From Qipengyuania gaetbuli (lineage in GTDB: Bacteria > Pseudomonadota > Alphaproteobacteria > Sphingomonadales > Sphingomonadaceae): 64,000 bases of DNA. The stretch's first letter is position 1. Every line of letters begins with the position of its first letter. The notes below the pieces were generated by a model. It was given only the letters and a program-made list of their open reading frames with translations, searched no databases and was not told the DNA's origin. Positions 52,574 through 61,695 of the stretch are shown here, piece by piece. The translations under genes and the position numbers were made by a program. Location: contig NZ_JAIVLR010000002.1 in assembly GCF_020524765.1 (NCBI RefSeq), positions 770,501 to 834,500 on the forward strand, given 5' to 3'.

Positions 52574-53914
52574 ATGAACAAGACCAGCTCTCCCGTCGCT
52601 GCGCAGTCCACACGGCTCGTCCTCTGGACACTGCTCGTCGTCTACATCCTGAACTTTCTCGACCGGCAGATCGTCAATATCCTGGCCGAGCCGATCAAGC
52701 AGGATCTTGGCCTGTCGGACACGCAGATCGGCCTGATGACCGGACTCGCCTTTGCCCTGTTCTACACGGTTCTCGGCATCCCGATCGCGCGCTACGCCGA
52801 TAACCCGAAATCCAGCCGCACGACGCTGATCTCGGTTTCGCTCGCCTTCTGGTCGGGCATGACGGCCCTTTGCGGACTGGCCCAGAATTTCGGCCAGCTG
52901 CTGCTCGCAAGGATCGGGGTCGGGGTGGGCGAGGCGGGGTGCACGCCCGCCGCCCATTCGCTCATTACCGACACGGTGCCGGCCGAGAAGCGCTCTTCGG
53001 CGATGGCCTTTTACGGCCTGGGAATCCCGATCGGCAGCCTGCTCGGCATGGCGATGGGAGGCCTCCTCGCCGATGCTTACGGTTGGCGCACCGCTTTCCT
53101 GGTTGCAGGCGTGCCGGGCATAATCATGGCTGTCGCAATGCCCATGTTGATCCGCGAGCCGCGCCGACACAGCCCGGCATCGGCGAGCGTGGACGCGCCC
53201 ATGCCCAACGCACCTGGTGCGGCCGCAGCGGTTCCGGGCGAGCCGCCCGCTGCTCTGCCTGCCCGCGATGCGCTACGGGAAATCCTGCGCTCCAAGGCGA
53301 TGGTGCAACTGCTGGTCGCCGCCGGGCTGGTGGCTTTCCTGTCTTATGGCAAGACCGTCTGGGCCACGATCTATTTCATCCGCTCGCACGGCCTTTCTCC
53401 GGGCGAGACCGGGCTGTGGCTCGGAATCTCGGCCGGATTGGCGGCCATGCTCGGCACCTGGGGCGGCGGCTGGATCGCCGACCGATACGGCTCGCGCGAT
53501 CCGCGCCATATCCTCACCGCGCCCGCGCTGGGCCTCGTGATAGGCGCTCCGATATTGTTCTTCGGCTATGCGGCTGCCGACTGGCGTTTCGGCCTCGTGC
53601 TGATCGTCGTCGCGACCGTCCTCAACAGCTTCTACTATGGCCCGACCTATGCCTGCGTGCAGGGGCTGGTACGTCCGCAGGCAAGAGCGATGGCGACCGC
53701 GGTGATGCTGTTCGCGCAGAACCTGATCGGACTGGGACTGGGGCCGCTGTTCTTCGGCATGCTGTCGGACGCCTTCGCGCCGGTTGCAGGCGAGGATAGC
53801 GTGCGCTGGGTGCTCTACGGAGCGGCATGGCTGGGCCTGGTGCCGGCCTTCTTCTTCTGGCGTGCGAGGGCCCATCTGGCGTCGGAACTGGGCAAGGCTT
53901 CGAGCAGCGCCTGA
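52574..53914 (+). CDS. MFS transporter, spinster-like
   Basis: 446-residue major facilitator with 12 predicted helices. The first half has NFLDRQIVNILAEPIKQDLG, GRRLG-like sequence ARYADNPKSSRTTLISVSL and GVGVGEAGCTPAAHSLITD, the motif set of the spinster/EmrB-related 'MFS transporter' group of sphingomonads; the halves are joined by a hydrophilic loop (about residues 195-235) rich in Pro and Ala. The substrate is not determinable. The ATG at 52574 is not preceded by a near ribosome site; GGGAGG lies about 18 nt upstream. It converges with the radical SAM gene. Confidence 0.88.
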   Translation: MNKTSSPVAAQSTRLVLWTLLVVYILNFLDRQIVNILAEPIKQDLGLSDTQIGLMTGLAFALFYTVLGIPIARYADNPKSSRTTLISVSLAFWSGMTALCGLAQNFGQLLLARIGVGVGEAGCTPAAHSLITDTVPAEKRSSAMAFYGLGIPIGSLLGMAMGGLLADAYGWRTAFLVAGVPGIIMAVAMPMLIREPRRHSPASASVDAPMPNAPGAAAAVPGEPPAALPARDALREILRSKAMVQLLVAAGLVAFLSYGKTVWATIYFIRSHGLSPGETGLWLGISAGLAAMLGTWGGGWIADRYGSRDPRHILTAPALGLVIGAPILFFGYAAADWRFGLVLIVVATVLNSFYYGPTYACVQGLVRPQARAMATAVMLFAQNLIGLGLGPLFFGMLSDAFAPVAGEDSVRWVLYGAAWLGLVPAFFFWRARAHLASELGKASSSA

Positions 53915-53932
53915 CCATTCGATTGCGGATGT

Positions 53933-55030
53933 TCACAGCAACCGCAGCTGCCCGCCCACCGCAGGCGGCCTGAACTGCGTGCAGTCCAGTTCGAATTTCG
54001 CCTTGCCGAGGCCTGCGCGCTTGCAGGCGAGACGGAAGCGGGCGCGGAAGAGATCGGCCCAGACGCCGGTCGGTTTGAGGCGGGAGAAGAAGTTGGGGTC
54101 GTTGTCCTTTCCGTTCCGGATCGACTGGACGATGCCCATCACCTTGTCGCCGCGCTCGGGGTAATGGACCGAGAGCCATTCGCGGAACAGCGGGGCCACC
54201 TCGTGCGGCAGGCGCAGGGGGATCCAGCCCACGCTGTCGACCCCGATGGCGGCGGCGCGCTGGACGATTTCTTCCATGAACTCGTCGGTGATGGAGGGGA
54301 TGACCGGCGCGACCGAACAATGTGTCGGCACGCCCGCTTCGGCCAGTTTCTGCAACGCGGAGAGTCGCTTGGCCGGTGAAGCTGCGCGTGGTTCGAGCTT
54401 TCCCGACAGCTTCGCATCGAGGCTCGTGACCGAAATGGCGACCGCGACCAGGCGCCGCTCAGCCATCTCCGCCAGCAGGTCGAGATCGTCGAGTACCCGG
54501 TCCGACTTGGTCGTGATCGTCACCGGGTGGCGCGCGTCGAGGCACACTTCCAGCACTTGCCGCGTTATCCGGTAGTCGCGCTCGATCGGCTGGTAGGGAT
54601 CGGTGTTGGTCCCCATGGCGATGGGGCGGGGGCGGTACTTGGGCTTAGCCAGCGTAGCGCGCAGCATTTCGGCCGCATTGGGCTTGGCGAACAGCCGCGT
54701 TTCGAAATCGAGCCCCGGCGACAGGTCGTGATACGCATGCGTCGGCCGCGCGAAACAGTAGACGCAGCCATGCTCGCACCCGCGATAGGCATTGATCGAA
54801 CGGTCGAAGAAGATGTCAGGCGACTGGTTGAAACTGAGGATGGTGCGCGGGTGCTCCTCCGTCACGTGGGTACGCAGCTTCACTGGTGGACCGTCGAGTG
54901 CCTCCATGTGGTCACGCCAGTCGCCATCGGCCTCGCGCGTGGCAAGGCCGAAGCGCGTCGGGACCGCGGCGGATTGGGCGCCGCGCCCGCGCAGGGGCGA
55001 CTCGTTGCTGGCTTCCATGCATGAGAACAT
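53933..55030 (-). CDS. PA0069-family radical SAM protein
   Basis: 365-residue radical SAM enzyme of the SPL-like (spore photoproduct lyase-related) family. The [4Fe-4S] motif CxxxCxxC reads CEHGCVYC near residue 86, preceded by DIFFDRSINAYRG and followed by FARPTHAYHDLSPGLDFET, which define the PA0069 group. Its reaction is unknown; DNA repair has been suggested only by similarity. A start at 55030 or at the second ATG (55018, MEASNESP) is possible and neither has a good ribosome site. It is followed in the operon direction by nothing: the MFS gene converges on it. Confidence 0.92.
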   Translation of the reverse strand: MFSCMEASNESPLRGRGAQSAAVPTRFGLATREADGDWRDHMEALDGPPVKLRTHVTEEHPRTILSFNQSPDIFFDRSINAYRGCEHGCVYCFARPTHAYHDLSPGLDFETRLFAKPNAAEMLRATLAKPKYRPRPIAMGTNTDPYQPIERDYRITRQVLEVCLDARHPVTITTKSDRVLDDLDLLAEMAERRLVAVAISVTSLDAKLSGKLEPRAASPAKRLSALQKLAEAGVPTHCSVAPVIPSITDEFMEEIVQRAAAIGVDSVGWIPLRLPHEVAPLFREWLSVHYPERGDKVMGIVQSIRNGKDNDPNFFSRLKPTGVWADLFRARFRLACKRAGLGKAKFELDCTQFRPPAVGGQLRLL

Positions 55031-55060
55031 ACACGGAACATAAAGGGCGTGGAAGCGGCT

Positions 55061-55588
55061 TCAGCGTTCCCGCAGGCGGGGCATGAGTTCGACGAAATTG
55101 CAGGGCCGGTGGCGGCTGTCGAGCTGGTGGGCGAGGATCTTGTCCCATCCATCTTTCACCGCGCCGTTCGATCCGGGCAGCGCGAAGATATAGGTCCCGC
55201 GCGCCAGCACCGCGCAGGCGCGGCTCTGGATCGTGCTGGTGCCGATGCTCTCGATGCTGATGTAGCGGAAGTACTCGCCGAAGCCGGGAATATCCTTGTC
55301 CTTCACGCGGTCGAGCGCCTCGGGCGTGACATCCCGGCCCGTGAGGCCCGTCCCGCCGGTGGTAATCACCGCATCGACCATCTCGTCGTCGATCCAGCGG
55401 TGGAGATGGGCGGCTATCTCGTTCTTGTCGTCGCGGCTGATCTCGCGCGCGGCGAGCGTGTGGCCGGCTGCCTCGATCCGCTGGGCGAGGATGTCGCCCG
55501 AGGTATCGTCCTCGGCCTTGCGGCTGTCCGAAATCGTCAGCAGCGAGATATTGACGGGCTTGAAGGCGCGGGTCTCGTCGATAGCCAT
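55061..55588 (-). CDS. moaB: Molybdenum cofactor biosynthesis protein MoaB/MogA family
   Basis: 175-residue protein of the MoaB/MogA family, which adenylylates molybdopterin in molybdenum cofactor synthesis. Visible signatures are ISDSRKAEDDTSGDIL at the start, the GTGLTGRDVTPEAL loop in VITTGGTGLTGRD and ALPGSNGAVKDGW. The ATG at 55588 shares one base with the stop of the transglycosylase gene (TGATG). No other moa or mod genes are in the window. It and slt and the UDG-like gene form a minus-strand chain. Confidence 0.93.
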   Translation of the reverse strand: MAIDETRAFKPVNISLLTISDSRKAEDDTSGDILAQRIEAAGHTLAAREISRDDKNEIAAHLHRWIDDEMVDAVITTGGTGLTGRDVTPEALDRVKDKDIPGFGEYFRYISIESIGTSTIQSRACAVLARGTYIFALPGSNGAVKDGWDKILAHQLDSRHRPCNFVELMPRLRER

Positions 55589-57303
55589 CAGCGCGTCCTC
55601 GGGAATTGCGGCCACTGGTTCTGCGCCAGCTCCGTCCGGCTTTGCGCAACGGCCTCTGCCTGGCGCAGGTACATCCAGTAATTGCGCATCACGACGGCGA
55701 CGTACTCGCGCGTTTCCCAATAGGGGATCGATTCCATCCAGAGCAGCGGGTCGCCCTGGTCGTTGATCTCGCTATTCCAGCGCGCGACCGGGGTGGGGCC
55801 GGCGTTGTAGGCGGCCATCACCTTGGGCAGGTGCCCACGCGTATATCCTGCGTCCGCCAGCGCCTGCAGTGCCCTTTGCCCGAAGGCGAGATTGACTGCC
55901 GGGTTCTTGAGGTCCGCACCCGCGCTCATGTTTATGGAGGCTGCATATTCGCGCGCGGCGATGGGGCGGATCTGCATCAGGCCAATGGCATTGGCGGGGC
56001 TGACCACGCCTTCGCGGAAGTTCGATTCCTGCAGCGCGTGGGCGAAGGCGAGGGCGGGATCGACGCGCCAGCCTCCGGTGGGCTGGTGATAGGCGACGGG
56101 CCAGCGCAAATTGGCGGGAGAGCTCGTGCCGCGCGGCGCATTGTAGGCCATGAAGGTCTGCGTGCCGGCAAGGCCCAGCGCCCGGGCAAGGCGGGTGAGC
56201 GCCGGAAAGTCCGAAGGCTCGATCCGGCGTGCCTGCCAGCGCAGTGCCTCGTCGGCGAGATCGCGCCTGCCGACCTCGGCCAGCATCACGGCCTCGCGCA
56301 CTGCGGCCTCGTTCTGGAGGCGGCGCCAGTCGTCCTGCGTCAGGTCGGGGCTGGCATGATCGCCGGGCAGCGTCTGCGCCAGCTGCTCGTGCGCGAGCAT
56401 GCCGTAAAGCGTCTCGGAAAAACGCGCTGCGCCGCGCAATTGCTCGTCGGCCTTTTCCGGCTGGCGGCAACGGATCAGCGCGCGGGCAGCCCAGTAATGC
56501 GCCGCGGCGGTCAGCGATCCATTGGCCGAAGCCGCGGCGCTACGACGAAAATAGTCGGCGGCGTTCTCGCAGTCGCCGAGACGCCAGGAAGCGAGTCCCG
56601 CCACCCAGTCGCCCTCTGCCACCCATGCACCGCGGCCCTGACCGACCAGCTGCGCCATGGCGAGCGCTTCGGCATCGCGGTTCTCGATGTAATAGGACCA
56701 GGCAACGCGCTGGCGCCATTCGGCGCGGGCTTCGGATGACAGCGAGGCGTCGACGCCGTCAAGCAGCAGCCGCGCGCCATCGGGATCGTCGTTGGAAATC
56801 CGGTCGAGGATCGCGCTCTGGACGCCGTCCGGCATCGAACCGTCGGAAACTGTGCGGGGACGCATGCGCTTGGTCACGCCGCGCTGGCCGACCAGCTGCC
56901 TCTCGCGCGGCAGGGAGGGGGCGTTTTCCAGCCCGCGCGTCCGACCGAGCCGGATAATGGCCTCGGCCTCGGGTAGGCTCGCATAACGGGCCAGCCACGC
57001 CTCGATGCGGGGCAGTTCGATGCGCGGGCTTTCGGGGTGGAGGAAATAGGCGGCAAGGACAGAGCCGTGGAGCGGACCGTCCGCCCGCTCGCCCAGCATG
57101 ACCTCGACGCGGTCCCAGTTCTTCGCCTCGATCGCCTCGAACAGCGAGCGGTAGTAAAGCTGGTCGTCACCGGACAGTAGCTGCGGCAGGACGGCCGCAT
57201 GCGAACGGGTGAAATAGGCAAGGCTGTCGGAGCCTTGCGCTGCGGCGGGGGATGACAGGATCGAGCCACCGAGAGCGGCGGCCAGCAGGAGTCGTTTGGT
57301 CAT
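55588..57303 (-). CDS. Soluble lytic murein transglycosylase
   Basis: 571-residue exported enzyme that cleaves the glycan strands of peptidoglycan with formation of 1,6-anhydro-muramic acid. A Sec signal (MTKRLLLAAALGGSILSSPAAAQG) precedes a long helical superhelical U-domain and a C-terminal SLT domain with the catalytic glutamate in HALQESNFREG, GLMQIRPIAAREYA and VMAAYNAGPTPV. Start at 57303, where ATGA overlaps the previous stop; another ATG 9 nt upstream is less likely. The cell-wall role may tie to the beta-lactamase/CreD genes, but linkage is distant. Confidence 0.93.
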   Translation of the reverse strand: MTKRLLLAAALGGSILSSPAAAQGSDSLAYFTRSHAAVLPQLLSGDDQLYYRSLFEAIEAKNWDRVEVMLGERADGPLHGSVLAAYFLHPESPRIELPRIEAWLARYASLPEAEAIIRLGRTRGLENAPSLPRERQLVGQRGVTKRMRPRTVSDGSMPDGVQSAILDRISNDDPDGARLLLDGVDASLSSEARAEWRQRVAWSYYIENRDAEALAMAQLVGQGRGAWVAEGDWVAGLASWRLGDCENAADYFRRSAAASANGSLTAAAHYWAARALIRCRQPEKADEQLRGAARFSETLYGMLAHEQLAQTLPGDHASPDLTQDDWRRLQNEAAVREAVMLAEVGRRDLADEALRWQARRIEPSDFPALTRLARALGLAGTQTFMAYNAPRGTSSPANLRWPVAYHQPTGGWRVDPALAFAHALQESNFREGVVSPANAIGLMQIRPIAAREYAASINMSAGADLKNPAVNLAFGQRALQALADAGYTRGHLPKVMAAYNAGPTPVARWNSEINDQGDPLLWMESIPYWETREYVAVVMRNYWMYLRQAEAVAQSRTELAQNQWPQFPRTR

Positions 57304-58088
57304 GCGGTCCATTCGAGCCAGCGGTTCCAGAAATTCATGCGGCGTTCCGGAGTGCGGGACAGTTCGGCAAGATCGGGAGCGAGCAGCAGGGGTACCTGAC
57401 GCTCGCCGGCGGTAATCGTTGCGGGTTCGCGCGCGGCGGCAGGCGCGATGCCGAACAGAGGTGCCATCCCCCTGCCGAACACGAGCACGCGTTCCGGCGC
57501 GGCAAGGGCGATGTGGTGGGCAGTCACCGCGCCGAGGCCATTGGCGGCCAGTTCTTCCCAGTCGGCCAGCGCGGCAGGCGCGGGCAGGGCGCTGGCGAGA
57601 TAGGCTTCGTGCTGTTCGACGCTCATCGCCTTGAGAATGGCCGCGGCAAAGCGTCCTGCACCGCCCGAGAGAAGGGCATCGCCGTCATCGGCATAGGGTT
57701 CGGCAACGAGGACCATCAGCTTGGTGCCCGCGACTCCGCGGGGGGGAAGCCGCGCTTCGGTGCCGGCGAGCGAAAGCGAAGCCTCGCTCATCCACCATTC
57801 GCGAAATTTTCCGAGATCGTCCGGCCAGGCTGCCGCATCGCCGCCGATACGGCCCGTTTCAGGGGCTTGCTGGAAGGCGCGTTCGAGCGGGGTGGGCTTG
57901 GGTTCTTCCACCCGCGCCACGGGCTTGGGCGCCGCTACGGCTTCTTCCGCTTCGGGACTGGCGAGCCAGCTGTGCGGATCGGCCGAGTAGTCGTGATCGA
58001 CGCCCGCTTCGCGCCACCAGTCGAAGGCGGCTTCGAGAGCTTGGGCTGCGTCGATTTCGCCGTTATTCGTGGGGTTTTCGTGCATCAT
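57300..58088 (-). CDS. Uracil-DNA glycosylase-like protein
   Basis: 262-residue protein from ATG at 58088 (another at 58142 or 58085 possible; none has a strong ribosome site). It consists of an N-terminal segment with AALEAAFDWWREAGVDHD, a proline-rich linker (PKPVARVEEPKPTP) and a domain with LMVLVAEPYADDGDALLSG, LAAPERVLVFGRGMAPLFG and a tail RRMNFWNRWLEW. This resembles the UDG-like proteins encoded next to ETF-QO in sphingomonads; the first motif (GEAPGxxED) is replaced by VAEPYADDG and the catalytic residues are unclear. It is coupled to slt by ATGA. Confidence 0.5.
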   Translation of the reverse strand: MMHENPTNNGEIDAAQALEAAFDWWREAGVDHDYSADPHSWLASPEAEEAVAAPKPVARVEEPKPTPLERAFQQAPETGRIGGDAAAWPDDLGKFREWWMSEASLSLAGTEARLPPRGVAGTKLMVLVAEPYADDGDALLSGGAGRFAAAILKAMSVEQHEAYLASALPAPAALADWEELAANGLGAVTAHHIALAAPERVLVFGRGMAPLFGIAPAAAREPATITAGERQVPLLLAPDLAELSRTPERRMNFWNRWLEWTA

Positions 58089-58168
58089 CCGTCCGCTGGA
58101 GGTCTTGACCTCAAACGCGGCAGCAATCAAGGCATCGCGCAAGCGAATAGCGACGAAAAGAGAGAGAC

Positions 58169-59818
58169 ATGAGCGAACGTGAATCCATGCCCTGCGACGT
58201 CGTCATCATCGGTGGCGGTGTTGCCGGCCTCGCCGCGGCGATCCGGTTGAAGCAGATCAACGAGGACCTCGAGGTCGTGGTGCTCGAAAAGGGCAGCGAA
58301 ATCGGCGCTCACATCCTTTCCGGCGCGGTGGTCGATCCCAAGGCGCTCGACGAACTGCTGCCCGAATGGCGCGACATGGATTGCCCCATGGCGCAAACGC
58401 CGGTGGGCGAGGACCTGTTCTACACGATCAGCGAAACCGGCGCCTCGGCCATGCCGCACATCATGTTCCCGCCCTTCATGTCGAACGTGGGCTGCTACAC
58501 CGGCTCGCTCGGCAATCTCTGCCGCTGGCTGGCCGAACAGGCCGAAGGCATGGGCGTGATGGTCTTCCCCGGCTTCCCTGCCGCTGAAGTCCTCTACGAC
58601 GACAATGGCGCTGTGGCCGGCGTCGTCACGCAGGACATGGGCATCGCTGCCGACGGCAGCCAGAAGGCCGATTACCAGCCGGGCATGGAAATCCACGCGA
58701 AGTACACGCTGTTTGCAGAAGGTGCCCGCGGCAACCTCACCAAGCAGATGAAGGCGAAGTACGACCTCGAGGCAAACTGCCAGCCGCAGGTCTATGGCAT
58801 CGGCATCAAGGAATTGTGGGACATCGATCCCGAACTGCACGAGCCGGGCAAGATCGTCCACACGCAGGGCTGGCCGCTCAGCGAAAGCGGCAGCAACGGC
58901 GGCGGCTTCCTCTACCACCAGGCGAACAACCAGGTCGCCCTGGGCCTCGTCACCTGGCTCGATTATTCGAACCCCTATGTCAGCCCGTTCCAGGAATTCC
59001 AGCGCTGGAAGCACCATCCGCTGATCGCCGAGGTGCTCAAGGGCGGCAAGCGCGTCGCCTATGGCGCACGCGCGATCAACGACGGCGGCTGGCAGAGCGT
59101 ACCCAAGCTGGCCTTCCCGGGGGGCGCGCTGATCGGCTGTGCCGCCGGCTTCGTCAACGTGCCCCGCATCAAGGGCAGCCACACCGCCATGAAGAGCGGG
59201 ATGCTGGCTGCCGAGAGCGTGGCTGCAGCCGTTGCGGCAGGCCATGAGCATACCGAGCTGATGGAATACGACGCAGCCGTCCGCGACAGCTGGATCGCCA
59301 AGGAACTGAAGCTCGTCCAGAACGCGCTTCCCGCGATCGAGCGTTTCGGCAGCGACATCGGCACCGTCCTTGGCGGCGTCGACATGTGGATGCGCTATCT
59401 CAAGATCGGCTTGCCGATCAGCATGAAGCACCATCGCGACTGCGAGGCGCTGAACCGCGCCGACCTCTACAAGCCGATCGACTATCCCAAGCCCGACGGC
59501 GTGCTTAGCTTCGACCGCCTGACCAGCGTCAGCTTCAGCTACACCAACCACGCCGAAGACCAGCCGGTCCACCTGCAGGTCAAGGACATGGAACTGCAGA
59601 AGGACAGCGAGTTGGGCGTCTATGCCGGTCCTTCGACCCGCTATTGTCCCGCCGGGGTCTACGAATGGCTGGTCGACGATGCGACGGGCGAGCCGAAGTA
59701 CCAGATCAATTCGCAGAACTGCGTCCACTGCAAGACCTGCGACATCAAGGACCCGAACCAGAACATCAACTGGGTCACGCCGGAAGGCGGCGGTGGTCCG
59801 AACTATCCGAACATGTGA
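58169..59818 (+). CDS. Electron transfer flavoprotein-ubiquinone oxidoreductase
   Basis: 549-residue membrane-associated enzyme passing electrons from ETF (fatty acid and amino acid oxidation) to the quinone pool. It has the FAD site VVIIGGGVAGLAAAIRL at the start, IGAHILSGAVVDPKALDEL, a quinone-binding insertion, and a C-terminal [4Fe-4S] cluster with cysteines in YCPAGVYEW and CVHCKTCDIKDPNQNINW. The ATG at 58169 follows AGAGAGAGAC. It is divergent from the UDG-like gene. The ligase at 49877 and bdhA fit with fatty-acid use. Confidence 0.96.
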   Translation: MSERESMPCDVVIIGGGVAGLAAAIRLKQINEDLEVVVLEKGSEIGAHILSGAVVDPKALDELLPEWRDMDCPMAQTPVGEDLFYTISETGASAMPHIMFPPFMSNVGCYTGSLGNLCRWLAEQAEGMGVMVFPGFPAAEVLYDDNGAVAGVVTQDMGIAADGSQKADYQPGMEIHAKYTLFAEGARGNLTKQMKAKYDLEANCQPQVYGIGIKELWDIDPELHEPGKIVHTQGWPLSESGSNGGGFLYHQANNQVALGLVTWLDYSNPYVSPFQEFQRWKHHPLIAEVLKGGKRVAYGARAINDGGWQSVPKLAFPGGALIGCAAGFVNVPRIKGSHTAMKSGMLAAESVAAAVAAGHEHTELMEYDAAVRDSWIAKELKLVQNALPAIERFGSDIGTVLGGVDMWMRYLKIGLPISMKHHRDCEALNRADLYKPIDYPKPDGVLSFDRLTSVSFSYTNHAEDQPVHLQVKDMELQKDSELGVYAGPSTRYCPAGVYEWLVDDATGEPKYQINSQNCVHCKTCDIKDPNQNINWVTPEGGGGPNYPNM

Positions 59819-59842
59819 TGGCCTTCTCGGCAGGAGACTGCT

Positions 59843-60070
59843 TTGGTGAGTGAAGGCAAATACAGGCGAGAACCTAGTGTTTTCGAACGAGCGCTGGCGG
59901 GCATCCTCGTTGCTGCCTCCATCGCTGCTTTTGCGAACCTCCTGAGTGACGGAAGCCTGCTTGGTGTAGACGGCATGAGAGGCATCGCTTTCGTCGGAGT
60001 GCCTACGATCGGTTTCTACTTCTACGCCAAGAGCCGCCGTATCGGTTTCCATCGTGATGATCGCGCCTGA
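59843..60070 (+). CDS. Small membrane protein of unknown function
   Basis: 75 residues with two hydrophobic segments (about 17-36 and 43-61) and charged ends (MVSEGKYRREPSVFERAL and SRRIGFHRDDRA). Starts at TTG 59843 or GTG 59846, with AGGAG 6-9 nt upstream; GTG is perhaps better. It follows ETF-QO by 24 nt and overlaps the ispE start by 14 nt. Unrecognised, but the ribosome site, spacing and codon use support coding. Confidence 0.6.
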   Translation: MVSEGKYRREPSVFERALAGILVAASIAAFANLLSDGSLLGVDGMRGIAFVGVPTIGFYFYAKSRRIGFHRDDRA

Positions 60071-60881
60071 CACTATGAGGGAAATCGCCTACGCCAAGAT
60101 CAACCTCGCGCTGCATGTCCGCAGGCGGCGCGAGGATGGCTATCACGAACTGGAAACGCTGTTCGCCTTCGTCGACCAAGGCGATGTGCTGTCCGTTGCC
60201 GATAGCGCGCAGGACAGCGTTCGCGTTGTCGGGGAGTTTTCGGGCGGGCTCGACGATCCCTTCGACAATCTCGTCGCCAAGGCGCTGGGCAAGCTGCCGC
60301 GTGGCGGAGGGCTGGCCGTGACCCTCGAAAAGAACCTGCCCGTTGCCGCTGGGCTCGGCGGCGGATCGGCGGATGCGGGCGCGGTGTTCCGCATCGTGCG
60401 CGAGCGGTATGGCTTGCCGGACGACTGGCAGGCGCGCGCTGCTGCGCTGGGGGCGGATGTCCCGGCCTGCGTCGAAAGCCGGACCTGCATCGGGCGCGGC
60501 ACGGGGACTGAACTCGAACCTTCCGACGACAGCCTTGCGGGCACGCCCGTCCTGCTCGTGAACCCGCGCGTGCCGCTGTCCACCGGACCGGTCTTCAAGG
60601 CGTGGAACGGCGTCGACCTCGGCCCGATGCCGGAAGGCGATGCGCGGACCGTGGCGACAGAGGGGCGAAACGACCTCGAAGGCCCGGCCATCGCGCTTTG
60701 CCCGCCTGTCGCCGGAGTCCTTACCGCGCTGCGCGGAACTTCGCCCTTTCTCGCCCGTATGTCGGGTTCTGGCGCGACCTGTTTCGCGCTGTTCGACAAC
60801 GAAGCAGCGCGGGACCGGGCCGCGGCATCCATCGCCGCCGACCATCCGGGCTGGTGGCAGATGCGGGGGAAACTCAGATGA
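60057..60881 (+). CDS. ispE: 4-diphosphocytidyl-2-C-methyl-D-erythritol kinase
   Basis: About 274-residue GHMP kinase of the MEP pathway of isoprenoid synthesis, phosphorylating CDP-methylerythritol. It begins EIAYAKINLALHVRRRREDGYHELETLF, the IspE signature, has the ATP loop LPVAAGLGGGSADAGAVFR and the third motif SGSGATCFALFD. Starts are possible at GTG 60054, ATG 60057 and ATG 60075 (MREIAYAK); 60057 is used here. It overlaps the previous gene by 14 nt and the next by 4 nt (ATGA). Confidence 0.94.
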   Translation: MIAPDTMREIAYAKINLALHVRRRREDGYHELETLFAFVDQGDVLSVADSAQDSVRVVGEFSGGLDDPFDNLVAKALGKLPRGGGLAVTLEKNLPVAAGLGGGSADAGAVFRIVRERYGLPDDWQARAAALGADVPACVESRTCIGRGTGTELEPSDDSLAGTPVLLVNPRVPLSTGPVFKAWNGVDLGPMPEGDARTVATEGRNDLEGPAIALCPPVAGVLTALRGTSPFLARMSGSGATCFALFDNEAARDRAAASIAADHPGWWQMRGKLR

Positions 60882-61603
60882 TCGACGGCCTGCCGTACCG
60901 CCAAGTGGGGACGGACATGATGCGCCCGGGCGGCCTGATCTGCGTGGCCGACCACGCCTCCAACCATGTGCCTGCCGAAGTGGACCTCGGTATCGACCGC
61001 AAGCTGCTGGACGATCACATCGCGCTCGACATCGGCGTCGAAGGCATCGCCGACCGGCTGGCGCGTCGCCATGGCATCCCGGCCCATATCGCCACGGTCA
61101 GCCGCCTCGTGTGCGATTTTCACCGGACCGAGGACGATCCGGCCGCCGTCCCCACGTCGAGCGACGGGCACCTGGTGCCCGGCAATATCGGTGCCGACAT
61201 CGAGAAGCGTCTCGACCTCTACCATCGCCCCTATCACCGCGCGCTGGAAGCGATGATCAGGGAAGCCAAGCCTCGCATGATCGTGGCTCTCCACAGCTTC
61301 ACGCCGAGCCTTGCGACCAGCGACGAGGAGCGTCCGTGGGAAGTCGCGCTGCTCTACAACAACGACGATCGCGCCGCGCTGCACGCGATCCGGCTGTTCG
61401 GCGAACAGGGCCTGACCGTGGGCGACAACCAGCCCTATTCAGGGAAGCAGTTGAACGCCACGATGGACCGCCACGCCGAAGCGCAGGGCATCCCCTATTG
61501 CACGGTCGAGATCCGGCAGGACCAGATCGCGACCGAGGCGGGGCAGGCGCGCTGGGCCATGCTGCTGGCAGACGTGATGGGCCGCGTCGCGCTCGAAGTC
61601 TAA
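60878..61603 (+). CDS. N-formylglutamate amidohydrolase family protein
   Basis: 241-residue metal-dependent amidase of the N-formylglutamate amidohydrolase (HutG-like) family. It has CVADHASNHVPAEVDLG at the start, DIGVEGIADRLARRH, VSRLVCDFHRTEDDPAA and PRMIVALHSFTPSL, the family His/Asp metal ligands. In histidine degradation HutG cleaves N-formylglutamate; no hut genes are here, so this could act on another formylated or N-acyl substrate. The ATG at 60878 overlaps the ispE stop (ATGA). Confidence 0.88.
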   Translation: MIDGLPYRQVGTDMMRPGGLICVADHASNHVPAEVDLGIDRKLLDDHIALDIGVEGIADRLARRHGIPAHIATVSRLVCDFHRTEDDPAAVPTSSDGHLVPGNIGADIEKRLDLYHRPYHRALEAMIREAKPRMIVALHSFTPSLATSDEERPWEVALLYNNDDRAALHAIRLFGEQGLTVGDNQPYSGKQLNATMDRHAEAQGIPYCTVEIRQDQIATEAGQARWAMLLADVMGRVALEV

Positions 61604-61695
61604 AGGCGAACTTGGGCTAGGCCGGACCAAACTAGCGTTAGCGAAGGCAATTCACTCTGCTAGGCTCCGCGCCGCAAGCAACCAGAGAGCCAGCC

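Noticed and set aside
61617-61663. Cluster of three CTAG in the ilvD leader as a methylation or recombination site
   Set aside because: Striking but without any consensus or symmetry beyond the tetranucleotide itself.
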